Of a DNA stretch of 64,000 bases, positions 8,600 to 16,655 are shown one piece after another (position 1 is the stretch's first letter; each line of letters begins with the position of its first letter). The notes beneath the pieces are model-generated. The model searched no databases, was not told the DNA's origin, and worked only from the letters and a program-made list of their open reading frames with translations. A program made the position numbers and the translations under genes. The stretch comes from Chitinophagaceae bacterium (GTDB taxonomy: Bacteria > Bacteroidota > Bacteroidia > Chitinophagales > Chitinophagaceae). The DNA lies in assembly GCA_016721725.1 (NCBI GenBank), contig JADKHN010000006.1, positions 1,020,001 to 1,084,000 on the forward strand, in the 5' to 3' direction.

Positions 8600-8631
8600 T
8601 TTGGCTAAAAAACCCACACCCGTTATCTTTG
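8600..8631 (+). promoter_or_regulatory. Promoter of the tRNA-Glu gene
   Basis: A -33 TTTG (8600-8603) is followed by 20 bp and a perfect -7 box TATCTTTG (8624-8631). This is the best-spaced plus-strand Bacteroidota promoter in the window. Confidence 0.75.
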
Positions 8632-8666
8632 CCCGCCCGATACGAATTTATATCATTCGGGCGGGC
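8631..8666 (+). promoter_or_regulatory. GC-rich hairpin in the tRNA-Glu leader
   Basis: GCCCGCCCGA (8631-8640) pairs perfectly with TCGGGCGGGC (8657-8666) across a 16-bp A/T-rich loop. It starts at the -7 box and ends 17 bp before the mature tRNA, so nearly all of the precursor leader would be this stem. Confidence 0.6.
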
Positions 8667-8683
8667 CGTCCTTTAGGATTAAT

Positions 8684-8755
8684 GCCGCGTTGGTCAAGGG
8701 GTTAAGACGCCTCCCTTTCACGGAGGAATCACGGGTTCGAATCCCGTACGTGGTA
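8684..8755 (+). tRNA. tRNA-Glu (anticodon TTC)
   Basis: The cloverleaf can be drawn in full. The acceptor stem is GCCGCGT with ACGTGGT, containing G-U pairs. The anticodon stem is CCTCC with GGAGG, around the loop CTTTCAC, giving anticodon TTC. The T arm is ACGGG-TTCGAAT-CCCGT. The discriminator base is A, and CCA is not encoded (ACAATAG follows). The gene stands alone with its own promoter and terminator. Confidence 0.95.
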
Positions 8756-8780
8756 CAATAGAACAGCTATTAGCTTTTAG

Positions 8781-8811
8781 AAAAGCCTCTCCTTAGTGAG
8801 AGGCTTTTTTA
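8781..8811 (+). terminator. Terminator after tRNA-Glu
   Basis: The 11-bp perfect stem AAAAGCCTCTC (8781-8791) pairs with 8798-8808 and runs into TTTTTT. Confidence 0.9.
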
Positions 8812-8815
8812 TTGG

Positions 8816-8848
8816 AGCTTTGCCAAAGTTTTGAACTTTGGCAAAGCT
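8816..8848. repeat. REP-type palindrome, 15-bp arms and 3-nt loop
   Basis: AGCTTTGCCAAAGTT, TTG and AACTTTGGCAAAGCT form a perfect palindrome. The size and the TTTGGCAAAG core match the REP copies around the decayed transposase at 23.8-24.5 kb. Confidence 0.85.
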
Positions 8849-8875
8849 TGAACCAGTATTGTCGGAGACGAAGAA

Positions 8876-8912
8876 GAAAAAAACCGCCTGTAAAGGATTA
8901 CAAGGCGGTTTT
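8876..8912 (-). terminator. Terminator for the secreted protein gene at 9014
   Basis: On the minus strand AAAACCGCCTT pairs with AGGCGGTTTT and is followed by T-rich sequence. It lies about 100 bp past the stop codon. Confidence 0.7.
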
Positions 8913-9013
8913 AAAGGGCCGATTGTTCAAGCAGTTAGTCTTTCAGCATTTGATATACATACTGGTCTCGGCTCTATAGGGATACGAAGAAGCTGATCTT
9001 AAGCAGCCAGGGA

Positions 9014-10615
9014 TCATTTTATCTTATCACAGCCAATTTCACGTTTGCTTCCATAACTGTTGTACTTGGCGGTACTTTCATAATTCCCGCCCCCTGTATA
9101 ATCCTGGCGGAAGGTGAACTCCTGGTAATAGCATTTGCCCTGGGCGTCGGTACAGGCCCCGATCACACCGATATAGCGGTAAAGTATCACCCCGGTGAGA
9201 TCATTCTTTTTAATGGTCCAGCCGGAGGAAGTGATGACCGCCTTGCTGAAGGTCTCATTCCAACCCGGCAGTTTTTGCATGGTGGCCAGCATTTGCTTTT
9301 CCAGGGCCAGATTGTTCATACCCGCTTTTGGCAACTGGCGGCTCGCCATCAGTTCGTTATGCAGTTTGCCCGACAGGGCCTTGATGGCTTCTGAACCGGA
9401 GCCCAGGTCAAGCGAAAATGCACTTTTAATATCTCGGATCTTGCTGGTGGGGAAGATCAATTCACAGGTAATCTCGTGACTGATATCGCCGCTCCTGGCC
9501 AATTCATCCAGTAAATAGGACAGCGTCCAGTTCTCTTCCTGGATATAAGGGGCGTAATTATCCTTCAGCCATTGCGCATCGGGCAACAGGGCAAACTGGA
9601 TATAGGATCTTCCCTGTGCAGATACGGGGAGTTCTATATACGACAGGTCCCCGCCCCAGATGGCCGTCCCGCCATCCACCCTGATCCTGACCCTTAGATT
9701 GGTATTGTTATTCATGGCATCGCTGGCCATAATGCCCAGGTAGGCTGTTCCATAAATATAGTCTCCGGACTTGAACCCGGTTTTGATGAAGGAAGCCATT
9801 TCATTCTCCTTCCCGATCACCAGGGGTTTCGAACTCCAGACGACCTGGTTCAGGTGTTGTTTGTGAAAATCACTGGTGTAGAATTTCGAGGCCTCCCCGG
9901 CGGCGCTGCCCATCAGCTTATTCACTTCCTCCAGTTTTTGTTTGAAGGCCGCATTATCGGGCGATAGGATCAATACGGCCTGACATTCATATTTCACCTG
10001 TTCCAGGATGTCCATTTTTTTTTGCGGGTTGGACGCGTTACGGCTCTCCGTCATGGGTTGTACCACATTCCACTTTAACCTTTCAGACCTTTCCAGATAA
10101 TTATCATAGTCGGCTAACTTGGCATCGATCAATCCGGCATAACTTTTCGGATCCACCTCACCCAATGCTTTTCTTTTTTCCTTATACTCGTCCAGGTTCA
10201 GGGCGGTAACACGGTCAAAATAGGCCTTCCCGACCACTCCGGGTTCAATATCCCTTCCGGTGGAATAGACAGAGACCATCTTCGCCCAGATTTCCTTAAA
10301 ATATTGCCGCTCTTCGTCTGCTTTTGCCACAGCGGATTGCTTGTCCCCTTTTTCCTTATCCGCTTTTTCTTTCCAGGGCTTGACGGCTGCTTCCATGTCC
10401 GCCGTATTATAAGACGGGTCATTCTCCTTCACCATTTTGATCGCCCTTTCCGCATTGGAGATCGTGGATGCGGTGGCCGTACCCGCTTTCAGTTTTTCGA
10501 TCTGGGCCCAGAACATTTTCACCTGGACCTTGGCTGGTCCGGCGTAACCCGGATCCTGTGATATGGCCTGTCCAATAAACAGGATACTGAATAAGATGGC
10601 GATCAGTTTTTTCAT
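9014..10615 (-). CDS. Secreted hypothetical protein with a novel C-terminal domain
   Basis: I start at 10615 (MKKLIAILFSILFIGQAISQ), which gives a clean signal peptide. The 533-residue protein has a helical, charged N-terminal half (about 25-260), a beta-rich middle (IWGGDLSYIELPV near residue 340) and a C-terminal domain of about 85 residues. That domain reads SKAVITSSGWTIKK, then LTGVILYRY, GKCYYQEFTF and the end GCDKIK. The same domain ends the protein encoded at 14856-15701, which lies on the other side of the M4 protease gene. I do not recognise any named family. It starts just after the protease terminator, so expression is probably separate or by read-through. Confidence 0.8.
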   Translation of the reverse strand: MKKLIAILFSILFIGQAISQDPGYAGPAKVQVKMFWAQIEKLKAGTATASTISNAERAIKMVKENDPSYNTADMEAAVKPWKEKADKEKGDKQSAVAKADEERQYFKEIWAKMVSVYSTGRDIEPGVVGKAYFDRVTALNLDEYKEKRKALGEVDPKSYAGLIDAKLADYDNYLERSERLKWNVVQPMTESRNASNPQKKMDILEQVKYECQAVLILSPDNAAFKQKLEEVNKLMGSAAGEASKFYTSDFHKQHLNQVVWSSKPLVIGKENEMASFIKTGFKSGDYIYGTAYLGIMASDAMNNNTNLRVRIRVDGGTAIWGGDLSYIELPVSAQGRSYIQFALLPDAQWLKDNYAPYIQEENWTLSYLLDELARSGDISHEITCELIFPTSKIRDIKSAFSLDLGSGSEAIKALSGKLHNELMASRQLPKAGMNNLALEKQMLATMQKLPGWNETFSKAVITSSGWTIKKNDLTGVILYRYIGVIGACTDAQGKCYYQEFTFRQDYTGGGNYESTAKYNSYGSKREIGCDKIK

Positions 10616-10643
10616 TTCGGTATTTATGTTTGTTTTCAGCGGT

Positions 10644-10679
10644 AAAAAAAAATGGCTTACCTGGACCAGGTAAGCCATT
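10644..10679 (-). terminator. Terminator of the M4 metallopeptidase gene
   Basis: A near-perfect palindrome AATGGCTTACCTGG-A-CCAGGTAAGCCATT (10651-10679) is followed on the minus strand by nine T residues. It lies 12 bp after the stop codon. Confidence 0.9.
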
Positions 10680-10690
10680 GAACAGATTGT

Positions 10691-13600
10691 TTATTCTTTG
10701 ATCAGTTTCTGTATTTCTGTTTTGCCGCTCTTGTCCACCAGTCGTAACAGGTACAAACCTGCAGGCATCCGGGTAATATCGATCTGCAGCTTTTTTGAAT
10801 AGGACAGTTGGCCGCTGTTGACCGTACGGCCACTGGCATTGATGATATCATATTGTACCGGACTAAATGCATCGTTGAACGAAATGGTATAATTACCTTT
10901 TGACGGGTTGGGTGCAACCTGAATGTCAGACTGAGGTGTTTCTGACTGCGTGTAAACCGGTTCTGTTGGTTCACCAAATGCAGCAGGTGCAACCAGGTTC
11001 AGATAATAATCCTCAGTCTCCCCACGGTTGCCGGTAAGGCAAGGTGATACCGTTGTTGGCTGGCGAAGCATCACTACGCGAATGGCTGTAATACCCGGTG
11101 TTGCCGTTATGGGAATGTTCACCGTGAAATTATAATAGTTGGCATTGGTCATCGCCGTTTGGCCGGCCACTTTTTCGCCCGGATCATTGAAGCTGCCATT
11201 GCGGTTGTAATCGATATAAACGGCGTAGTATTGATTCCTTACGGATCCTGAGAAACCCGCGCTCACGATACCGGCAATGCCGCTGGTACCGATCGTCACC
11301 GTCAACGGACTATAGGTAGCCAATGCATTGAAATAACCACCGGCGTCAAAGGTGGAAAAGCGTTCCATGCTGCCGAATTTGAAATAGTCGATCCACTCCT
11401 GGGAGTTGTTGCCGGAGGATGTGCAATAGGTTGTAAAGGAAGCCGGACTGCTGTAAGCGGTTGTTCCGGATGTGCAAACAAGCTGCACCTGGTAATTGTA
11501 GATCGTATTGGCCGAGAGCCCTGAGAGATTATAACTGTTGGTGGTGATCCCTGATACCGTTGTCCAGGAACTGACTGTTGATTTTTTATATTGCAGGTTA
11601 AAGGAAACAGATCCCGGAATAGCGTTCCACTTCACCTGTGCGCTGGTGGGAGAGACATTGCTGTACGTCAATCCGGATGGCACAATATTGCAAGGTGTGG
11701 AGAAAGAAGTTTGTGCATAGGTGCTGTTGACACTATAACCGTTCAATCTCACCCTGACATCATAGGTCCTGCCCGGAGCAAGCCCGGTCAGTGTTTTGGT
11801 TAATGTTGAAGTGGAAACGGACGCCAAAGTCGTCCAGCCAACAGCAGTGGACAGTTTATATTGAACCGTATAGCCAAAAATGGTATTGTAGGATGATGAG
11901 GGGGCTGTCCAGTTAACCACCGCTGAATTGGCGGTGATCCCCGCAACGGAAATGGATGAAGGCGGCGGGATCGGTGTGGTGAACTGGGATACGGAATAAG
12001 GACTGTAATTGCTGTCGCAATTTGTGCGTACTCTCCAGTCCAGGGTCAAACCCGACATCAGACCAACCAATTGAAACTGGGTAATACTGACCAAACTGTC
12101 CATTTCATAGTCTGGCCATACCTGGCCCTGCCATTTAAGTTGTAGATAATAACTCAAAGCCCCCGGAACCGTGTTCCAGCCCATAGTGGTAACCAGCCCC
12201 GGGCTATGAACGGTATTCAGCCCCGTTGGAGCATCACAAGGCTGGGCAGTAGTGGTGAACTGGCCCTGAGTATACCCGCTGCCTCCAAAACTGCAATTGG
12301 TTTTCACCCTCCAGTCATAAGTCACGGAAACCGCAAGGCCGGTCAGCAAATAATAAGTTGTGGCGGTATTACCCGCGGTGATCCATACGTTATCCGTTGA
12401 TGCTTTATATTCGACGGTATACCCGGTTGCATACAAAGCAGGGTTCCAGAACAATTCAGCATAGGTATTATTAGGATTCACACTGAATCCACCCGGTGCA
12501 TAACAGATCGGAGGAGCCGTTGTGAACTGTCCGGTTACAAAATTGCTGTTGCAACTGGACCTGATCCTCCAATCGTATAGGGTGGAAGCGGTCAGGCCTC
12601 CGATATTTACACTATCAGCTGTTGGGGTCCCGGCAGATAACCAGTTGGTGGTTGAAGCTTTCTTAAAATCAACCGTATAGTAAACTGCGCCCGGACTTTG
12701 AGCCCATCTTAACGTTGCACTGATATCCATTAAAGGAGATACCGTTAAACCGGAAACGGGGCTGCAGGTGGTTGCATACAATCCCACGGCCGTGAATGCA
12801 TTGGCGGTCTCTAAAGCCTGTGGACTTCCGATTCCATAAAGGTCTTCTGCAGCCTGAATACCCAGGGTCCTTGCGGCATAATAATCTGAGGTAGAAACCA
12901 GGTAAAACGTATTGAGGCGGTAGGCAATGGCCGCAGCGGCATCCATACCGATACCATTTACATTGTAAGAAACACCATGGTCATTCGTTCCGGTTCCGCC
13001 GGTGGTCAGGAGGTAAAACCAGAAATTCAAAACGCCACTATTGATGTGTACTCCGCCATTATCACCGCTTCCGGCATACCAGAAATTCCCCTGGTAAGTA
13101 TCGGGGTCATTGAATGCATTGGGATTGCTCATGCTGCGGATCGTATAGAAATCTCCGCCGATCAGCCAATCCGAATTCCCGGGCCTGGCAAAATTCTCAA
13201 TGGCCGTTCCGAAGATATCGCTGAAGGCCTCATTCATCGCACCGCTTTCATAAGAATAGACCAAGGCTGAAGTCCTTTCGGTAACCCCATGCGTGATCTC
13301 ATGGCCGCAAACATCGAGCGAAGTCAGCGGACGATTACCATTGGTGGCATCGCCGTCGCCATAGGTCATCCGGCTGCCATCCCAAAAAGCATTGAAATAG
13401 CCATTCGAATAATGCAGGTAACTGTTGAGGGCCATACCGGCATTGTCGATGCTGTTCCGGCCGTATTTCACGAAATAGTAATCATAGGTCTTTTCCGTGG
13501 CCCAATGTGCGTCAGTAGCATATTCGTCCCTGGCCGGGTTGACATTGTTCCAGTTGTTGTCAGCATCGGTAAAATCCACGGCTGCAGCGTAATTGGTTCC

Positions 13601-14404
13601 GGTCTGAAGGTTATACGTGTTGATACCGTTCCCGCGCCCCGTCTCCCTTAAGCGGTAGGTTGCCCCGGTGTAATCGCTGGTGATGGTCTGCGTGCCGCTG
13701 TATGCGGTCTGTGCCGTGCCGGTCGCGTTGGTTTCGTGTATCAGTTCCCGCTTACCCAGGATGTTACCACTGACTGCATCCACAAAGATGAGTTGGCGGC
13801 TCACCGGGTTTTGGGCATAAACATCGAATTTATAGGCCAGGCGAAGCGCAGAAGGGATCACGTCACGTTCGCCGCTGTAATAAACCAGGGTTGCTTTGGG
13901 ATAAAAGCTAGCGCCGGGATCGTTCTGTTCTCTTTTCAGGAATTCCTCTTCTGCGGGTAACTCCCATTTATATTGTTTGGCGCCAATGTTCTTCAACGCC
14001 AGGGCAAGGGCGGACGATTCGGTCACGGAGGCACGGGCACTGAGGTTACCCGGAAAATCCTTGATCCATTTACCGTTCTGGCTTGATATCTTTCCATTTT
14101 TCACATGCACCACCAGGCTGGCATTTTCGATGGGGATACCATTGAGAAACTGCTGATACCGGTAATGCTCAAATCCCCGGGCATCCTGTTCAACCTGCTT
14201 TACTTTTCCGTTGGTGAGCTTGGCGGTTTCGCCGTTAGCATCCACAAGGGTAATGGTTGATCTCTTGAATGCCGGTGCGGTCTCACCATATTTGATGAAG
14301 GCCGGCCACATGCCGGGAGCGCCTTTTTGAATGTCTTGACCGTCTGCCCGAAAAGTGAACAGTAGCAGGGCCAGTAATGCCGATAAGGTAAATTTAATTT
14401 TCAT
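10691..14404 (-). CDS. M4 (thermolysin-like) metallopeptidase, five FN3 domains, T9SS sorting tail
   Basis: This is a 1237-residue exported protease. The order is a signal peptide (1-22), an FTP propeptide domain (about 45-120), the M4 catalytic domain (about 220-545), five fibronectin type III repeats (about 546-1000), a GEVED-type domain (about 1005-1150, with GETEDYYLNL) and a C-terminal T9SS sorting domain (from about 1165, with VAPNPSKGNYTISF and the end EIQKLIKE). The zinc site is HEITH at 368-372 with Glu392, and the catalytic-type His453 lies in GGVHINSG. It should be secreted through T9SS, attached to or released from the surface, and activated by removal of the propeptide. It is flanked by two secreted proteins that share a C-terminal domain. 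Confidence 0.95.
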   Translation of the reverse strand: MKIKFTLSALLALLLFTFRADGQDIQKGAPGMWPAFIKYGETAPAFKRSTITLVDANGETAKLTNGKVKQVEQDARGFEHYRYQQFLNGIPIENASLVVHVKNGKISSQNGKWIKDFPGNLSARASVTESSALALALKNIGAKQYKWELPAEEEFLKREQNDPGASFYPKATLVYYSGERDVIPSALRLAYKFDVYAQNPVSRQLIFVDAVSGNILGKRELIHETNATGTAQTAYSGTQTITSDYTGATYRLRETGRGNGINTYNLQTGTNYAAAVDFTDADNNWNNVNPARDEYATDAHWATEKTYDYYFVKYGRNSIDNAGMALNSYLHYSNGYFNAFWDGSRMTYGDGDATNGNRPLTSLDVCGHEITHGVTERTSALVYSYESGAMNEAFSDIFGTAIENFARPGNSDWLIGGDFYTIRSMSNPNAFNDPDTYQGNFWYAGSGDNGGVHINSGVLNFWFYLLTTGGTGTNDHGVSYNVNGIGMDAAAAIAYRLNTFYLVSTSDYYAARTLGIQAAEDLYGIGSPQALETANAFTAVGLYATTCSPVSGLTVSPLMDISATLRWAQSPGAVYYTVDFKKASTTNWLSAGTPTADSVNIGGLTASTLYDWRIRSSCNSNFVTGQFTTAPPICYAPGGFSVNPNNTYAELFWNPALYATGYTVEYKASTDNVWITAGNTATTYYLLTGLAVSVTYDWRVKTNCSFGGSGYTQGQFTTTAQPCDAPTGLNTVHSPGLVTTMGWNTVPGALSYYLQLKWQGQVWPDYEMDSLVSITQFQLVGLMSGLTLDWRVRTNCDSNYSPYSVSQFTTPIPPPSSISVAGITANSAVVNWTAPSSSYNTIFGYTVQYKLSTAVGWTTLASVSTSTLTKTLTGLAPGRTYDVRVRLNGYSVNSTYAQTSFSTPCNIVPSGLTYSNVSPTSAQVKWNAIPGSVSFNLQYKKSTVSSWTTVSGITTNSYNLSGLSANTIYNYQVQLVCTSGTTAYSSPASFTTYCTSSGNNSQEWIDYFKFGSMERFSTFDAGGYFNALATYSPLTVTIGTSGIAGIVSAGFSGSVRNQYYAVYIDYNRNGSFNDPGEKVAGQTAMTNANYYNFTVNIPITATPGITAIRVVMLRQPTTVSPCLTGNRGETEDYYLNLVAPAAFGEPTEPVYTQSETPQSDIQVAPNPSKGNYTISFNDAFSPVQYDIINASGRTVNSGQLSYSKKLQIDITRMPAGLYLLRLVDKSGKTEIQKLIKE

Positions 14405-14477
14405 GTCAGGGTGTTTTAGTTTTCAAACAATGAATACAGGTTAACTGATTTATATGCGTTATGCTTAATGAATATTC

Positions 14478-14855
14478 TTACCAGAGTCCGTATTGCCCGA
14501 GCAGGTTCGCCCATTCGGAGAAGTTCTTCACGATCACCCGGTAAGTATTGCTTTGCGAGTCAGTGATCTCCATCACATTCTTCTCCATTCCGTAATGACC
14601 CTGGTGGAGAAATTTGATGTGTGAAAAATCCAGTTCAAAGACCAGGTCCTTTGCGCCGGATCTTTTGCGCAACCAGGACCCGATGAAGCCCAGGCTTCTT
14701 TTCCCGCTCTCCTGGGTTTCCAGGAGCATCCGCCTGGTGGTCAGATAAAGGGTCGCTTTTTCTACCTGAACATTGGATCTCAGGTAACCGACCATTTCTT
14801 TCTTAAGGATCTCCCGTTTTCCCGAAGCCTTTGTTTCCATTCTGTGTTTATTCAT
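14478..14855 (-). CDS. Small protein, GRAM/PH-like fold suspected
   Basis: This is a 125-residue cytoplasmic protein without signal peptide or membrane segment. The alternating pattern VEKATLYLTTRRMLLETQE, then KDLVFELDFSHIKFLHQGHY and NTYRVIVKNFSEW, resembles a bacterial GRAM or PH-like domain that handles membrane or protein contacts. This is a fold guess, not a recognised family. Its ATG directly abuts the stop codon of the upstream gene (14856), so the two are probably coupled in translation. An alternative start is METKASG, five codons in. Confidence 0.65.
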   Translation of the reverse strand: MNKHRMETKASGKREILKKEMVGYLRSNVQVEKATLYLTTRRMLLETQESGKRSLGFIGSWLRKRSGAKDLVFELDFSHIKFLHQGHYGMEKNVMEITDSQSNTYRVIVKNFSEWANLLGQYGLW

Positions 14856-15701
14856 TTATTTAACTTTATTGCAATCGATCTCATCTCCTCCCGGATCATG
14901 ATTCATCATGATCCCGTTATAAAAAACTGATTTCTGGAATCCGGTCCCGTCAAAATTCTGCGCTACCGAAAAATATTCCAGGAAGCATTTGCCGTCTTTC
15001 TTATACAGCGCGGCTACTTCAACGGTGCGTTTCAATACCGCTCCGGTATATTCGTGCTTGACGATCCACCAGTCTTCCGAAACGATGTATGCTTTAGAAT
15101 AACCATATCCATAATGGTCTTTTTGGGCATTCGCATTCAGGCAGGCCAATGCCTGTTTGGTGAGTTCAGCATTCTTCATCCGGTCAACCGGAGCCTGGCG
15201 CTCATCCACTTTTTTCTTTTGCTCCGCATCGGCCTCAGCTTTTTTCTTCTGCCGCTGTTCGGCCAGTACTTCCACTACTTTGCTCTTATAGGTGTCCCGG
15301 GCCAGGGATTTCACATTCTCATCCATCGAAACGATATCAACCGCCTTGATGTCGTGATCATTTCCACCGCTGTTAAGGGTGGCGGTAAAATCGAGTATCA
15401 CTCCCTTTTCCCTGTAGATGAAAAGAAAATCGTTGTTATTGGGATTGTAGAATAGTCCGGCTAAATAGTAACTCTTCTTGTATTTGGATTCAAATGTCCC
15501 TGATTCGTTGGTGAGTTTATAGCCGATCGGACCGGCTTCGCAACAATTGGTGATCATAATGAATTTGACACCGGGCTGAGTTGAATAGTATTTCCCGTCT
15601 CCCGGATCGCCCCAGGACACGTCTGAGGATTTGCCGGTGTTCCCGAATGTAATTGAAGCGAGAAAGGCAGAGAACAAGAGAAAGATGATTTGTTTTTTCA
15701 T
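14856..15701 (-). CDS. Secreted hypothetical protein sharing the novel C-terminal domain
   Basis: I start at 15701 (MKKQIIFLLFSAFLASITFG), a clear signal peptide. The 281-residue protein has an N-terminal beta-rich region (about 20-135), a Lys/Glu/Ala-rich coiled-coil linker (EQRQKKKAEADAEQKKKVDE) and a C-terminal domain of about 90 residues. That domain reads SKAYIVSEDWWIVK, YTGAVLKRT, DGKCFLEYFS, QNFDGTG and the end DCNKVK. It aligns with the end of the protein at 9014-10615, including two conserved Cys. No named family is recognised. It is probably the first gene of a short unit with the GRAM-like gene. Confidence 0.78.
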   Translation of the reverse strand: MKKQIIFLLFSAFLASITFGNTGKSSDVSWGDPGDGKYYSTQPGVKFIMITNCCEAGPIGYKLTNESGTFESKYKKSYYLAGLFYNPNNNDFLFIYREKGVILDFTATLNSGGNDHDIKAVDIVSMDENVKSLARDTYKSKVVEVLAEQRQKKKAEADAEQKKKVDERQAPVDRMKNAELTKQALACLNANAQKDHYGYGYSKAYIVSEDWWIVKHEYTGAVLKRTVEVAALYKKDGKCFLEYFSVAQNFDGTGFQKSVFYNGIMMNHDPGGDEIDCNKVK

Positions 15702-15731
15702 TTTCGTGCATCGCTTAGTTCGAATACACAA

Positions 15732-15739
15732 CAAATCTA
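15732..15739 (-). promoter_or_regulatory. Candidate -7 box for the secreted protein gene at 14856
   Basis: TAGATTTG on the minus strand matches TAnnTTTG, 30 bp before the chosen start. No good -33 element was seen. Confidence 0.4.
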
Positions 15740-15865
15740 TCCGTTTGATTATTGGGTATGGGTTAGAATTAGTGAAAGGGCGGTTTGGACTATCAAAATG
15801 GAACTATTCCATTGTCCGGGTTATAACAGGCGGTGTAGTGAAAGGCCTAAAACGCGGAAGAAAGG

Positions 15866-16621
15866 TCATTCATGGATGGAGAACAGCTTCAGGAATTCGT
15901 CCTTTTTTTCGCGGGATACTTCGAGAATGGCCCCGTCCTTCATCACCACTTCGCCTCCTTTCCCCTTATTGTATTTGGCGATGCAGTTGAGATTGATGAT
16001 ATTGGAACGGTGGATCCTGAAAAAATTGTGTTCCAGGAGTACCGATTCGAACTCTTTGAGCGTTTTACTGACCAGGATGCTCTTCCCGTCTACGAAATGA
16101 AAATGGGTATAATTCGATTCACTGCAGCAGTAGGCGATATCAGATACATCGGTGATATGATAGCCCCCGAGGGTTGGCAAGAGCATTTTGTTATTCAGCA
16201 CGTTTTTCTTGGCGGGATTGACTCGTTCCGATAAAAAACTCAGGTTCTCCTTTTTTTGATTCCCTTCCACCCTGATCCGGGCTTTATTGACCGCATCAAT
16301 GAGTTCAGACACTTTCAGCGGTTTGAGCAGGTAATCAACAGCCGAATATTTGAACGCCCGGATAGCGAAATCATCATGCGCGGTGACAAAGATGATCTCA
16401 AAATCGATCTTTTCCAGCTGGTTCAACAGATCAAAACCCGATCCATCCGGCATCTGGATATCCAGAAATACGAGATCAGGACGATCTTCCCGGATGGAAG
16501 ACAGTCCGGTATCAATGGAATTCAGCATCCGCAACACGTTGACTTCCGGACAATGCTTTTCGATCAGCTTCCGGAGCACTTCGCGCCCGCTCAGTTCATC
16601 GTCAATGATAATCGCTTTCAT
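15866..16621 (-). CDS. LytTR family response regulator
   Basis: This 251-residue protein has a receiver domain (1-120) with the acidic pair Asp7-Asp8, the phospho-acceptor Asp54 (FLDIQMP), a conserved Thr (FVTAHDD) and Lys (LLKPLK). A LytTR DNA-binding domain follows (about 150-250, with VLLEHNFFRIHRSNIINL). It would be phosphorylated by the kinase encoded just upstream (34-bp gap) and bind direct repeats in target promoters. Its targets are not shown by the sequence. The nearest downstream genes on the same strand are the secreted proteins and the M4 protease. Confidence 0.95.
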   Translation of the reverse strand: MKAIIIDDELSGREVLRKLIEKHCPEVNVLRMLNSIDTGLSSIREDRPDLVFLDIQMPDGSGFDLLNQLEKIDFEIIFVTAHDDFAIRAFKYSAVDYLLKPLKVSELIDAVNKARIRVEGNQKKENLSFLSERVNPAKKNVLNNKMLLPTLGGYHITDVSDIAYCCSESNYTHFHFVDGKSILVSKTLKEFESVLLEHNFFRIHRSNIINLNCIAKYNKGKGGEVVMKDGAILEVSREKKDEFLKLFSIHE

Positions 16622-16655
16622 AAAATCTTCTTTAACTTTTTTACTGTTCCCTATG

